A stretch of 64,000 bases of DNA, from the NCBI GenBank assembly GCA_964617875.1, contig CAZUAI010000021.1:1-64000 (forward strand), given 5' to 3'. This DNA comes from CAZMVY01 sp964617875 (GTDB lineage Bacteria; Planctomycetota; Phycisphaerae; UBA1845; PWPN01). The first letter of the stretch is position 1, and each line of letters opens with the position of its first letter. This document shows positions 41,552-50,267 of this stretch, piece by piece. The position numbers and the translations under genes were made by a program. The notes beneath the pieces are model-generated. The model did no database searches and was not told where the DNA came from. It saw nothing but the letters and a program-made list of their open reading frames with translations.

Positions 41552-43741
41552 TTACGGGCGCACCATGGCCTCGCGCTCGACCTCCCCGCTCAGCTCGACG
41601 AAGCGCTCGCACGCGGGACGATCCAGCGGGAAGAAGAAGGCGACCGCGGGCTCGATCTCGATCCGCCGGCCCGGCGCGAGGGAGCGACCGACCGTGCGGT
41701 ACAGGTCGGGATGGCAGGCGCCCGTCTCGTCTTTCCAGTAGCGGATCCAGAAATCGGGATCCGCCGGGAACCAGCACGCGACGCCCTGCCCGACCGTGCG
41801 GTCGATCCAGGCGCCGCCGCGCCGGTAGTACGGGGTGGCGGGAAACGAGAGAGGTTCGTCGTCGGCGCTGCTGCCGCCGATGGCAGGCATCAGGCAGTGG
41901 AACACCATCTCCAGCGTCCACGCGCTGGAATCGGTGTTTTCGACCCACAGATGCCGGGCGGCGATCCAGCCGGCGCGCGGGCCGGCGGCGCCGGGCGGCC
42001 CGGCCGGGACCCAGTAACGGCAGGCGCAGCGGCAGCGGCGCGGCGGCTCGGGTCCGTCTGGAAGGACCGGGGCGCTCGAAGCCGGGGCGGCCCCGCCGTA
42101 TGCGAACTCCATATCCACGACGGTGACGCGCACGTCCTGGCGGATCGACACGATCCGCGCCGAATCGGGCGCGCGCCACTGCGGCGGCCGCGTCGCCTGC
42201 CGTATCGCGGGGAACAGATTCGCGAGGCACGTGTCGCCGGCCGACAGACGCCACGCCTCGCCGCCGTGCGGCCCCGCAACGGTCAGCCGGCCGCTGGTGA
42301 GCTTGAGCGGCCCGCCCGGAACGGGCCGCACATCGCTCGGCGTATCGCGCAGCCACGGGACGAGCCAATCGCCCGGGTCGCGTCTGGAGACGCCGCCGGC
42401 CCGGTGCAGTTCGACGGCACGGGGGTTGAGGCGTTTCGCCGCTTCGACAAGCGGGGCATACGGCTCGTCGTGCTCGTTGACGAGGCCGTAGTTGCTGTTC
42501 TCGGGAAAGGCCTTGCTGATCCCCTGCGCGGGCTCATCGACCCACATGAAGTAGTTCGATCCGACCACGAACGGCAGACGGAACATCAGCGACTGAAAGT
42601 GCATGAAGCACCTCGCGCGCTGCTCCTGCGTGTCCACGCGCATCCCGGCGCCGTTGGTGGAGGGCAACCCGGCGTCGAGCGCCGGGAAGCTCCACTCGGT
42701 GACCATCATCGGCTTGCCGCACCGGCGGTGCCAGTCCTCGTATCGCTCGATCACGTAGCCGGGCACGCCGCGTTCGACGTCGATCGTGGGATACGTGTTG
42801 AACGACACGACGTCGCAGTAGCGGCCGGCGATCTCCCACACGCCGGGGGCCTGCCCGGCGAACCGGCAGCCGAGGACGAGGTGGTTCGGGTCGTGACGGC
42901 GGATGGCGGCCGCACACTCGCGGAAGTACCGGTCGGCGACCTCGCGGACCCACCCGGCCGCGACCTCTCGGGCGTGGTCGGTCCGCGGCTGCGCCGGCTT
43001 CGTGTTCACGGCAAGATCGGCGAAATCGGTGATCGCGACGCCCCAGTGTTTCGCGAACGCGGCCGGGTCTTTCAGTTCGCGCCGCACCCAGGCGACCCAC
43101 TCCTGCTTGGCCGTGTGATCCGGCGGCAGCTTCCACGCCTCGTCGAAGAGCCCCCACTCTCGCCCGCTCTTGCCGTACCACTCCAGCTCGTTGTCGAGGA
43201 AGTAGCCGATGAGCTGCGCGTCGCCTTTCTGCGGCGCGCACCGCTCGCGGGCGACGCGGTCGCAGTGTTTCGGCCAATCCGGGCTGAAGACGTTCGGAAA
43301 GCCCGTCCAGAACGTCCGCGGGCAGAGGGCATCCTTCGCGGCGAACGCGGCCCCGAGGTGAAGGTCGTCGATGTGGGCGAGCCCCGGCCGTCGCAGGGCG
43401 GGTGTGTGGCCCGCGGCCAGCGCATTGAAGCCCCAGTCGATCAGGCGGGCGGCATTCACGTCGGCCCATCGCCGCGGGTCGCCGTACTTCGAACGCATGT
43501 TCTGCTCGTACGGGTGGCAGCCGAGCGCTTCGCACCAGTGGCCCTCGAAGCGGCAGTGGTCGGTGCCGACGGCATAGAACGGCCGCCCCTGCGGGTCGAT
43601 GAGCCACCAGCGGCCGTCGGTCAGTTCCGTGCGAAAGAACCCGGCGGGCCGCGTCGTCTGAGCCTGTGCCGCGGGGCGACCATGCCCGGCCGCCAGGACC
43701 GCGACGGCGATTGCGAGCCGGTATCGTGTGACTCGTTTCAT
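41552..43741 (-). CDS. Agarase/beta-galactosidase-like glycoside hydrolase (clan GH-A)
   Basis: This 729-residue secreted enzyme has a signal peptide (about 1-28). The catalytic barrel starts with FFRTELTDGRWWLIDPQGRP, a hallmark of GH50-type agarase relatives. The acid/base Glu is in YFLDNELEW (Glu185) and the nucleophile in PMMVTEWSFPA (Glu349), both on the expected strands of clan GH-A. The C-terminal 300 residues are beta-rich, probably a binding or accessory domain. The ATG at 43741 is preferred over an in-frame GTG at 43777. It is first in the minus-strand carbohydrate cluster. The exact substrate (agar-like galactan or another polysaccharide) cannot be told. Confidence 0.78.
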   Translation of the reverse strand: MKRVTRYRLAIAVAVLAAGHGRPAAQAQTTRPAGFFRTELTDGRWWLIDPQGRPFYAVGTDHCRFEGHWCEALGCHPYEQNMRSKYGDPRRWADVNAARLIDWGFNALAAGHTPALRRPGLAHIDDLHLGAAFAAKDALCPRTFWTGFPNVFSPDWPKHCDRVARERCAPQKGDAQLIGYFLDNELEWYGKSGREWGLFDEAWKLPPDHTAKQEWVAWVRRELKDPAAFAKHWGVAITDFADLAVNTKPAQPRTDHAREVAAGWVREVADRYFRECAAAIRRHDPNHLVLGCRFAGQAPGVWEIAGRYCDVVSFNTYPTIDVERGVPGYVIERYEDWHRRCGKPMMVTEWSFPALDAGLPSTNGAGMRVDTQEQRARCFMHFQSLMFRLPFVVGSNYFMWVDEPAQGISKAFPENSNYGLVNEHDEPYAPLVEAAKRLNPRAVELHRAGGVSRRDPGDWLVPWLRDTPSDVRPVPGGPLKLTSGRLTVAGPHGGEAWRLSAGDTCLANLFPAIRQATRPPQWRAPDSARIVSIRQDVRVTVVDMEFAYGGAAPASSAPVLPDGPEPPRRCRCACRYWVPAGPPGAAGPRAGWIAARHLWVENTDSSAWTLEMVFHCLMPAIGGSSADDEPLSFPATPYYRRGGAWIDRTVGQGVACWFPADPDFWIRYWKDETGACHPDLYRTVGRSLAPGRRIEIEPAVAFFFPLDRPACERFVELSGEVEREAMVRP

Positions 43742-43898
43742 TCTGCGGCCGCTCCTGTCTTCCTTTCGTACCGCCACCCGTCGGCCGGCGGTCTCCTGGC
43801 CTTCCGTGATGCCGGTCCATCGGCGTTCGCGGTAAGGCTACCCGGTCCGCACGGTTTCCGCACGCCGTCACCGTGGAGACGGCGGCCCTCGTCGGCAC

Positions 43899-43928
43899 TT
43901 GTCGAACACGCATCCGATTCGATACGAT
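43899..43928 (+). promoter_or_regulatory. Candidate promoter of the tilS-typA gene run
   Basis: TTGTCG (43899-43904), an 18-base spacer and TACGAT (43923-43928), ending 54 bases before the tilS start. Confidence 0.4.
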
Positions 43929-43982
43929 GAATAAGCGAGTTCACGCGCACGCGCCGGGACCGCGGAGGAACCAGCAAAGCCC

Positions 43983-45416
43983 GTGGAGTCTTTCGTTCGA
44001 GATCTTCGAGCCTACATCGAGCGTCACGCCCTCTTTGCGGCCGGGGAACACGTGATCGTCGGCGTTTCCGGCGGGCCGGACTCCATGTCGCTGCTGCACG
44101 GGCTGGTTGCGATGGGCAGGAGCGGCCGGCCGCTGCGCCTGCACGCGGCTCACCTGAACCACGGCATCCGCGGCGCGGAGGCCGACGCCGACGAGGCGTT
44201 CGTCCGCGAACAGTGCGCCGCCCTGGGCGTGCCGTGCTCGGTCGAGCGGGCGGACGTCCCCGCCGAGGCCCGGCGGGCCGGCGTTTCGATCGAGGAGGCC
44301 GCCCGCGACTGCCGCTATGCGTTCTTCGGGCGGGTGTGCCTCCAGACCGGCTCGCGCGTCGTCGCCGTCGGGCACCACGCCGACGACAACGCCGAGACGA
44401 TCGTGCAGCGGCTCTTCCGCGGCACGGGGCTGCACGGCCTGGCGGGTATCCGGCCGAGCCGGCGCCTGTCGCCGGACGGCGAGGTCCGCCTCGTCCGGCC
44501 GCTGCTGGGCATGCGCCGGAGCCGCATCCGCGCGTTCATCGAGGCCAACGGCATCCCGTTCCGGCACGACTCGACCAACAACGCGGCCCACGCGACGCGG
44601 AACCGCATCCGCCACGAGTTGCTGCCGCTCGCCGAGAAGTGCATCAACCCGCAGAGCGTCGAGGCCCTGCTCCGCCTGGCGGATCAGGCGGCCGGCCTGG
44701 ACGAGTATCTGCGAGAGACCGCCGAGCGGCTGCTCGAGACGATCGTCGTGGACCACGGCGAGCGCCGGATCGTCCTCGACGCGGCCGCGTTGACGAAGAA
44801 ACGGCGGCTGCTCCAGACCGAGGTGATCCGGCAGGCGATCCGCCGGGTCGGTTGCGGCGAGGGCGAACTGAACGCGCGGCACCTGGCGGCCGTCGCGGAC
44901 CTGATCGACGAAGACGCCGGGAGCAAGTCGCTGGACCTGCCGGACGGCGTTTCGGCCGTGAAGTCGTACGGCAAGCTGACGCTGTCGCGGGCGGGCATCG
45001 AGGCCCCCGCGGCGATCGTGGAAGCGACGCTCGATGTGCCCGGCCGCGTGGTCCTGGCGGAACCGCGGCTGTCGATCGAGGCGAGCGTGCAGGACGCGGA
45101 TGCCGCCGCCATCGAGCGATTGCGGGAGACGAAGCCGGCGGACGAAGAATGGCTCGACTGGGACGCGATCGCCCCGCCGCTGCACGTGCGCGGGCGCAGG
45201 GCGGGCGACCGGTTCCACCCGCTCGGGATGCCGGCGCAGAAGAAGGTGGCCGAGTTTCTTCTGGACGACAAGGTGCCCCAGGCGCAACGGGGGCGCACCG
45301 CCGTCCTCTGCGACCAGAAAGGCATCGTGTGGGTCGTCCCGCTGCGGATCGACCAGCGGGTGCGGGTGACCGGGCAGACGCGCCGCGTCCTGCGACTGCG
45401 ATGGGCGCGATCATGA
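43983..45416 (+). CDS. tilS: tRNA(Ile)-lysidine synthase
   Basis: This 477-residue cytoplasmic enzyme makes lysidine at the wobble base of the CAU-anticodon tRNA(Ile), an essential change that makes it read AUA. The PP-loop is SGGPDS (29-34) in VIVGVSGGPDSMSLLHG. Further conserved regions are LHAAHLNHGIRGAEAD, AVGHHADDNAETIVQRLFRG, RPLLGMRRSRIRAFI and FRHDSTNNAAHATRNRIRHELLP. The C-terminal TilS domain (RRAGDRFHPLGMPAQKKVAEFLLDDKVP) is complete. The start is GTG at 43983, with GGAGGA rather far (13 bases) upstream. Its stop overlaps the next gene by 4 bases. Confidence 0.95.
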   Translation: MESFVRDLRAYIERHALFAAGEHVIVGVSGGPDSMSLLHGLVAMGRSGRPLRLHAAHLNHGIRGAEADADEAFVREQCAALGVPCSVERADVPAEARRAGVSIEEAARDCRYAFFGRVCLQTGSRVVAVGHHADDNAETIVQRLFRGTGLHGLAGIRPSRRLSPDGEVRLVRPLLGMRRSRIRAFIEANGIPFRHDSTNNAAHATRNRIRHELLPLAEKCINPQSVEALLRLADQAAGLDEYLRETAERLLETIVVDHGERRIVLDAAALTKKRRLLQTEVIRQAIRRVGCGEGELNARHLAAVADLIDEDAGSKSLDLPDGVSAVKSYGKLTLSRAGIEAPAAIVEATLDVPGRVVLAEPRLSIEASVQDADAAAIERLRETKPADEEWLDWDAIAPPLHVRGRRAGDRFHPLGMPAQKKVAEFLLDDKVPQAQRGRTAVLCDQKGIVWVVPLRIDQRVRVTGQTRRVLRLRWARS

Positions 45417-46651
45417 CCCCGAACACGCCGAACGCACCGGTCCGGCCGGATCCGCCGGCGGCGAACCGAATCGCCGTCGTGCTCGCCGTGGCCCTGGCGG
45501 CCCGGTGCGGGTGGGTGCTGCTCCACGGCTCGCCGCAGCCGCCGGCCGCCGGACTGGTCTTTCCCGATGAACAACAGTACTGGTCCATCGCCGAGTCGCT
45601 CGCGGCCGGCCGGGGACTGGTGGACGAGTTCGGCTACCGGGCGACGTTCATGCCCCTGTACCCGGCGTTCCTGTCGCTCTTCGCGGGGATGTCGCACGCG
45701 CTGCTCGCCGCCCGTCTCGCACAGGCCGTGATCGGGGCGCTGGTCGTCGTGCCGGTCTTCCTGCTCGCACGGCGGCTCGGCGGCGTGCGGGCCGCGACGG
45801 TCGCGGCGGTGCTCGCGGCGGTCGATCCGTTTCTCGTGTTCGGGTTCTCCCACCTGCTGCTGACCGAAACCGTCTTCACGACGCTGCTGTGCCTGGCCGT
45901 CTATGCGGCATGGCCGGGACCGGAACGTGGCCGGGCATGGGCCGCCGCCGCCGGGGCGTGCTTCGCGGCGTGCCTGTATGTGCGGCCGTCGGCGGCGCCG
46001 CTGGTCGTCGCCTGGCCGGTCGTGGTGTGGCTCATCGCGGAGCGCAACCGTCGGGGTCTGTCGCACGGCCTCGTGGTCCTGCTGGCGGTCGTGGTGATGC
46101 TCCTGCCGTGGGCCGCGAGAAACCGCCGCGTGCTGGGCGAGTGGCGGTGGCTCACGACGCGGTCGGGGATCTCGCTGTACGACGGCCTCGGTCCGCGCGC
46201 GACCGGCGGCAGCGACCTCGGCTACACGAAGGCGATGCCGAACATCCAGGGGATGACGGAAACGGAGTGGTGCTCCTACTTCTCCGGCGAGTCGTGGCGG
46301 CTCGCACGCAACGACCCCGGCCGCGTTCTGCGGCTCGCCTGGGCGAAGCTCAAGCGGACATGGTCGTTCGTTCCGAACGAACCCGGCAGCCGCACGCCGG
46401 CGAGGATGGCGCTCAGCGCCGCCTGGATGACCGTGGTGTGCGTGACAGCCGTCGCCGGGGCGTGGCGAGCACGCCGTCCGAGGGACACACTGCTTCTGCT
46501 GTTGCCGCTGATCTGTTTCACGCTGCTCCACATGGTGTTCGTCGGCAGCGTACGGTATCGCGTGCCGGCGATGCCGATGCTGTACGTCCTGAGCGGATGG
46601 GCGCTTGTGTCACGGCATCCCGGCCGTGCCGTGGAGGCGGCCGATGGGTAA
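45413..46651 (+). CDS. Multi-membrane glycosyltransferase (GT39/ArnT-like)
   Basis: This 412-residue integral membrane protein has about 8-10 helices. The first periplasmic loop holds the acidic FPDEQQYWSIAESLAAGRG, typical of GT39/GT83-type transferases that use lipid-linked sugars. Further on are RATFMPLYPAFLSLF and the helix-rich middle, and the family-like ending SVRYRVPAMPMLYVLSGWAL. It probably glycosylates an envelope component. The ATG overlaps the tilS stop (ATGA); an ATG at 45401 is an alternative. It overlaps the next gene by 8 bases. Confidence 0.8.
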   Translation: MTPNTPNAPVRPDPPAANRIAVVLAVALAARCGWVLLHGSPQPPAAGLVFPDEQQYWSIAESLAAGRGLVDEFGYRATFMPLYPAFLSLFAGMSHALLAARLAQAVIGALVVVPVFLLARRLGGVRAATVAAVLAAVDPFLVFGFSHLLLTETVFTTLLCLAVYAAWPGPERGRAWAAAAGACFAACLYVRPSAAPLVVAWPVVVWLIAERNRRGLSHGLVVLLAVVVMLLPWAARNRRVLGEWRWLTTRSGISLYDGLGPRATGGSDLGYTKAMPNIQGMTETEWCSYFSGESWRLARNDPGRVLRLAWAKLKRTWSFVPNEPGSRTPARMALSAAWMTVVCVTAVAGAWRARRPRDTLLLLLPLICFTLLHMVFVGSVRYRVPAMPMLYVLSGWALVSRHPGRAVEAADG

Positions 46652-49600
46652 CCTGCTCCGTCGCGCGAGGTTCGACCGGCGGCCGGTCTCATCGAGGCGG
46701 CGATGGGTCGGCCTGCTGGGCCTTCTGCTGCTGATCAGCCTCATCGTCGCGTACCAGGTGCTCACACGGCCGCAACGTATCCGCGGCTTCGCCGAGGCCT
46801 ACCTCGAGAAGATGTCGGGCGGCATTGTGCGGATCCAGTCGGTCCGGTTCGATCTGTTCGAGGGGTTGCACCTGACCGGCGTGTCCGTCGCCACGCACGA
46901 CGACCCGGCGTTTCCCGTCGGCAACCGGTCGTACGAAGATCGCGTCATCTTCTCATCGCGCGAACTCTACCTTCGGCTCCGGCCGTTCGGCCTGATCACC
47001 GGCAACCTCGTCGTGCCCGAGATCCTCGCCCACCAGCCGACACTCCGGCTCCTGCGCGACCCGGGGACGGACCTGCGGAACTGGCAGTTCCTCCGCGTGG
47101 ATACGACCGGGCCGAAGCGCCCGTCGCGGAAAAACCCCACCATCCGGCTCCGCGGCGCCGCCGTCGAGCTGGCGTGGAGCCGTGCCTCGAAGGGCCGCGT
47201 CCCATCGCAGTTTTCGCTCGATGTGACGGCCGCGCCGCAGGCAGGCCCCGGCTCGCTGTACGATGTGCGGTGGCGCACGCGGGCCGAGCCGATCGAGAAC
47301 GGACGGTTTCTGCTGGACATGACAACGCTGGAACTGCGCACGGCCGAAGGCGGCCTGCCCACGATCCCCGTCGCGAGCGTCCGCTGGGCGGCGCCGCTCG
47401 AGCTGGAGAAGTGGATCGAGATCCTCGACCTTCAGGGCCAGGTGCGGACCGACAGCCTCTCGTACGACCCGACGCGCGGCAGCTCCGCCGTCATGACGCT
47501 CCACAACGCGGGCCTCGCCGTGCCCGCGAACGAGCAGGACCGTGCGACGCCCCGCGATCAGCGGTATCTGCGGTTCACGAAGGTGGAGGGCCGGCTCGTG
47601 TTCGAGGGCCCGACCGTCACGCTGTCGCTGAGCGGCACATGGCGCGGGGGGATCTGTTCGCTGTCGGGCCGGGTGTTCGCCGACGTGGCCACGATGCAAA
47701 GCCTGGACGATCTCGGGTTCGACCTCAACCTGCAGGGAGAAAACATCCTCCTGCCCGCCGCACCGGCGCTTCAGAGCCCGGAGGAGGCCCGCTTCGTCGG
47801 GCATTGGCCGCGGCTGATGAGGTTCTGCGAAACGTACTCGCCGGACGGCCGGGCGGATCTGGCCTTCTCGATGGCGAAGGAACCGGGCCGCGGCCGGCCG
47901 CTCCGGTTCCGCGGCGGCCGGCTCGTGGCGAAGGGCGCGAGCGCCGCCTACGAGGAGTTCCCCTATCGCCTCAGCGACCTCCGCGGGACTGTGCACTTTG
48001 CCCCTGACGGCAATGTGCGATTCGACCACCTCACCGGCCGGCACGGGGGCGCGATCGTGATTGTGAACGGGACGTTGACCGCTCCGACCCACACGGCGGG
48101 GGTGAATCTGCACATCGAGGGGCTCGGCGTCGAACTCGACCAGACGCTGCACGACTGTCTGACGCCCGCCTACCGGCAGATGTGGGACCGGTTCGCCCCG
48201 CGCGGGTTCGCGAACATCCAGGTGTCGCTGCGCCGGTCGGATATCTCCAGAGAACCGTCGGACGACTGGACGACGCACGTCGTCGCCGACCTGCTCGACG
48301 TGGAAGGCTGCTACGATCTCCTGCCGCTCGCCGTGACCGACGTGCGCGGCCAGATCCAGGTCGCGGGGGACCAGTTCTTCGCGAACGACGTTCGCGGCCG
48401 ATACCGTGACGCCTCATGGTCCCTGAGCGGGCTCGTGACCACGCCGCCGGACCGCCCTCCGCACGTGCATCTCGACGTCACGGCCGCGGGCGTGCCCATC
48501 GACGACCGGCTGACCACCATCCTGCTTCCGGACGCCGCCGGTCTCGCCCAGGGCCTCCAGGCCCGTGGCGACGCGGACATCGAGGGCGGCGTCCATTCCG
48601 CCGCGGACGCAACGCTCGGCTACGACCTGACCGCGAAGCTGCGGCTTGCCTCGCTGCACGCGGACGCCCTGCCGTTGAACCTGACGAACGCGGAGGCGAC
48701 GGCCCGGATCCTGCCCGGCCGCATCGAGGTGGAGCAGTTCCGCGCGGCATGCCTTTCGGGCGAGGTGACCCTGCAGGCCATGCTGCCGCTCGCGCCGGGC
48801 ACCGGACCGCTGTGGGTGGAGGCGGCCCTGCGTCACATTGCGCTGTCGCAGGAACTCTTCGACGTGCTCCCGGCACGGGCGCAGCGGGCATGGCAGACGC
48901 TGCGTCCCGCCGGGTTCGTCGATGCCGACCTCCTTCTGGAACGCCCGGCCGCCGAGGCCGACGGAGCGATCCGCGCAACGGTCGAGGTCCGGCCGCTGGA
49001 GGCCGCGATCACCCCGGAAGCGTTTCCGATCGAAGTCTCACGGCTGACGGGGGCGTTCCGGCTGGCCGGCGACACGCTCCGCATCGCAAACGCGAAGGCC
49101 GCGATCGGCGACGCCGCTCTTTCGCTCGACGGCTCCGTCGATTGGCGTGAGGGAGGCCTGACCGGCGAGGTGCGGAGCCGCATCACCGGCCTGGCGCTGG
49201 ACGAGCGGCTGCGGCGGGCGCTGCCGTGGCGGATGCGGCGGATCTGGAACGCGATGCAGCCGAAGGGCGCCCTGGATCTGTCGTTCGACCGGCTGGCATT
49301 CCGTCGCGAGGCCGACAAGCCGACCGGGTGGACATTCGACGGGGCCGTCGGCTTTCGCGACGTGAGCCTCGCGGGCGGCGCCCTGCGGGACGTGAACGGC
49401 ACGTTCGAGGCGAAGGGAACGCTGGCAGGCTCGATCGCGGACGCGGGGCTCGACGGCCGGCTGAACCTGTCGGGCGTACGGTTCGGCAGCCGCGCGGTGA
49501 GCAACATCCGCAGCCGCATCGTGAAGGAGCCGTCCGACGCCACGCTCCGCCTCGACGACCTCGAGGGCGACCTCTACGGCGGCACGGCGGCGGGATTCGG

Positions 49601-50267
49601 CGAGCTGTCGCTCGGGCCGGACCGCACGACCTACGGCCTGTCGGTCGTCGTCCGAAACGTTTCGCTGTCGGAGTTCCTCGCCGCCGGACGCAGCGACACG
49701 GCGGGACCGGTCGGCGCGCACGGCGTGATCGGCGGCACGCTGTTTCTGAACGGGGCGTTCGGCGACCCGGACGGCCGTCGCGGCGGCGGGCAGATCCAGA
49801 TCGCCAATGCGCAGGTGGCGAAGATTCCGCTGCTGCTGGCGATTATCGGGCCGCTGAACCTCGCCCCCGTGGACGAAAACGCCTTCAATGACGGCACCGC
49901 CGACTTCACTCTGCAGGGCTCATCGCTTACACTGGGCCTGATCGACCTTCGCGGCACGTCGGTTTCGCTCGTCGGGGCAGGCCGGATGGACATCGCGACG
50001 CGGGAGCTGGACCTCACGCTGCTCGCCGGCAGTCCTCACCGCCTGCCGCGGTTCGGGCTGCTGACGGAGCTGGCGGAGGGCGCGGCGCGGGAACTGATGG
50101 AGGCCCGCGTGACCGGCACGCTGGACGAGCCGCGCATCGAGGCCCGGCCGCTGCGGAGCCTGCGGCGCATGCTCGACGCGATCGGCGCGCTGCGTGTGAA
50201 GCCGAAAGAGGGCCGCGGGCCGAGGCCGCAGACGAACGGCAACCAACCGGACAGAAAGCAGGAGTGA
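46644..50267 (+). CDS. AsmA/TamB-like large envelope protein
   Basis: This 1207-residue protein has one N-terminal membrane helix (about 20-40, VGLLGLLLLISLIVAY) and a very long beta-repeat body of the AsmA type. The body shows motifs such as RIQSVRFDLFEGLHLTGVSV near the N-terminus and the AsmA-like ending LDLTLLAGSPHRLPRFGLLT. Such proteins form hydrophobic grooves that carry phospholipids across the periplasm. Length and topology fit the AsmA clan. The ATG at 46644 has GGAGG 6 bases upstream. It lies between the glycosyltransferase (8-base overlap) and typA (0-base gap), so all are read from one message. Confidence 0.78.
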   Translation: MGNLLRRARFDRRPVSSRRRWVGLLGLLLLISLIVAYQVLTRPQRIRGFAEAYLEKMSGGIVRIQSVRFDLFEGLHLTGVSVATHDDPAFPVGNRSYEDRVIFSSRELYLRLRPFGLITGNLVVPEILAHQPTLRLLRDPGTDLRNWQFLRVDTTGPKRPSRKNPTIRLRGAAVELAWSRASKGRVPSQFSLDVTAAPQAGPGSLYDVRWRTRAEPIENGRFLLDMTTLELRTAEGGLPTIPVASVRWAAPLELEKWIEILDLQGQVRTDSLSYDPTRGSSAVMTLHNAGLAVPANEQDRATPRDQRYLRFTKVEGRLVFEGPTVTLSLSGTWRGGICSLSGRVFADVATMQSLDDLGFDLNLQGENILLPAAPALQSPEEARFVGHWPRLMRFCETYSPDGRADLAFSMAKEPGRGRPLRFRGGRLVAKGASAAYEEFPYRLSDLRGTVHFAPDGNVRFDHLTGRHGGAIVIVNGTLTAPTHTAGVNLHIEGLGVELDQTLHDCLTPAYRQMWDRFAPRGFANIQVSLRRSDISREPSDDWTTHVVADLLDVEGCYDLLPLAVTDVRGQIQVAGDQFFANDVRGRYRDASWSLSGLVTTPPDRPPHVHLDVTAAGVPIDDRLTTILLPDAAGLAQGLQARGDADIEGGVHSAADATLGYDLTAKLRLASLHADALPLNLTNAEATARILPGRIEVEQFRAACLSGEVTLQAMLPLAPGTGPLWVEAALRHIALSQELFDVLPARAQRAWQTLRPAGFVDADLLLERPAAEADGAIRATVEVRPLEAAITPEAFPIEVSRLTGAFRLAGDTLRIANAKAAIGDAALSLDGSVDWREGGLTGEVRSRITGLALDERLRRALPWRMRRIWNAMQPKGALDLSFDRLAFRREADKPTGWTFDGAVGFRDVSLAGGALRDVNGTFEAKGTLAGSIADAGLDGRLNLSGVRFGSRAVSNIRSRIVKEPSDATLRLDDLEGDLYGGTAAGFGELSLGPDRTTYGLSVVVRNVSLSEFLAAGRSDTAGPVGAHGVIGGTLFLNGAFGDPDGRRGGGQIQIANAQVAKIPLLLAIIGPLNLAPVDENAFNDGTADFTLQGSSLTLGLIDLRGTSVSLVGAGRMDIATRELDLTLLAGSPHRLPRFGLLTELAEGAARELMEARVTGTLDEPRIEARPLRSLRRMLDAIGALRVKPKEGRGPRPQTNGNQPDRKQE

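Noticed and set aside
38802..43930. Two long plus-strand frames over the carbohydrate cluster
   Set aside because: Antisense shadows of the Gfo/Idh, DUF2961 and glycosidase genes.
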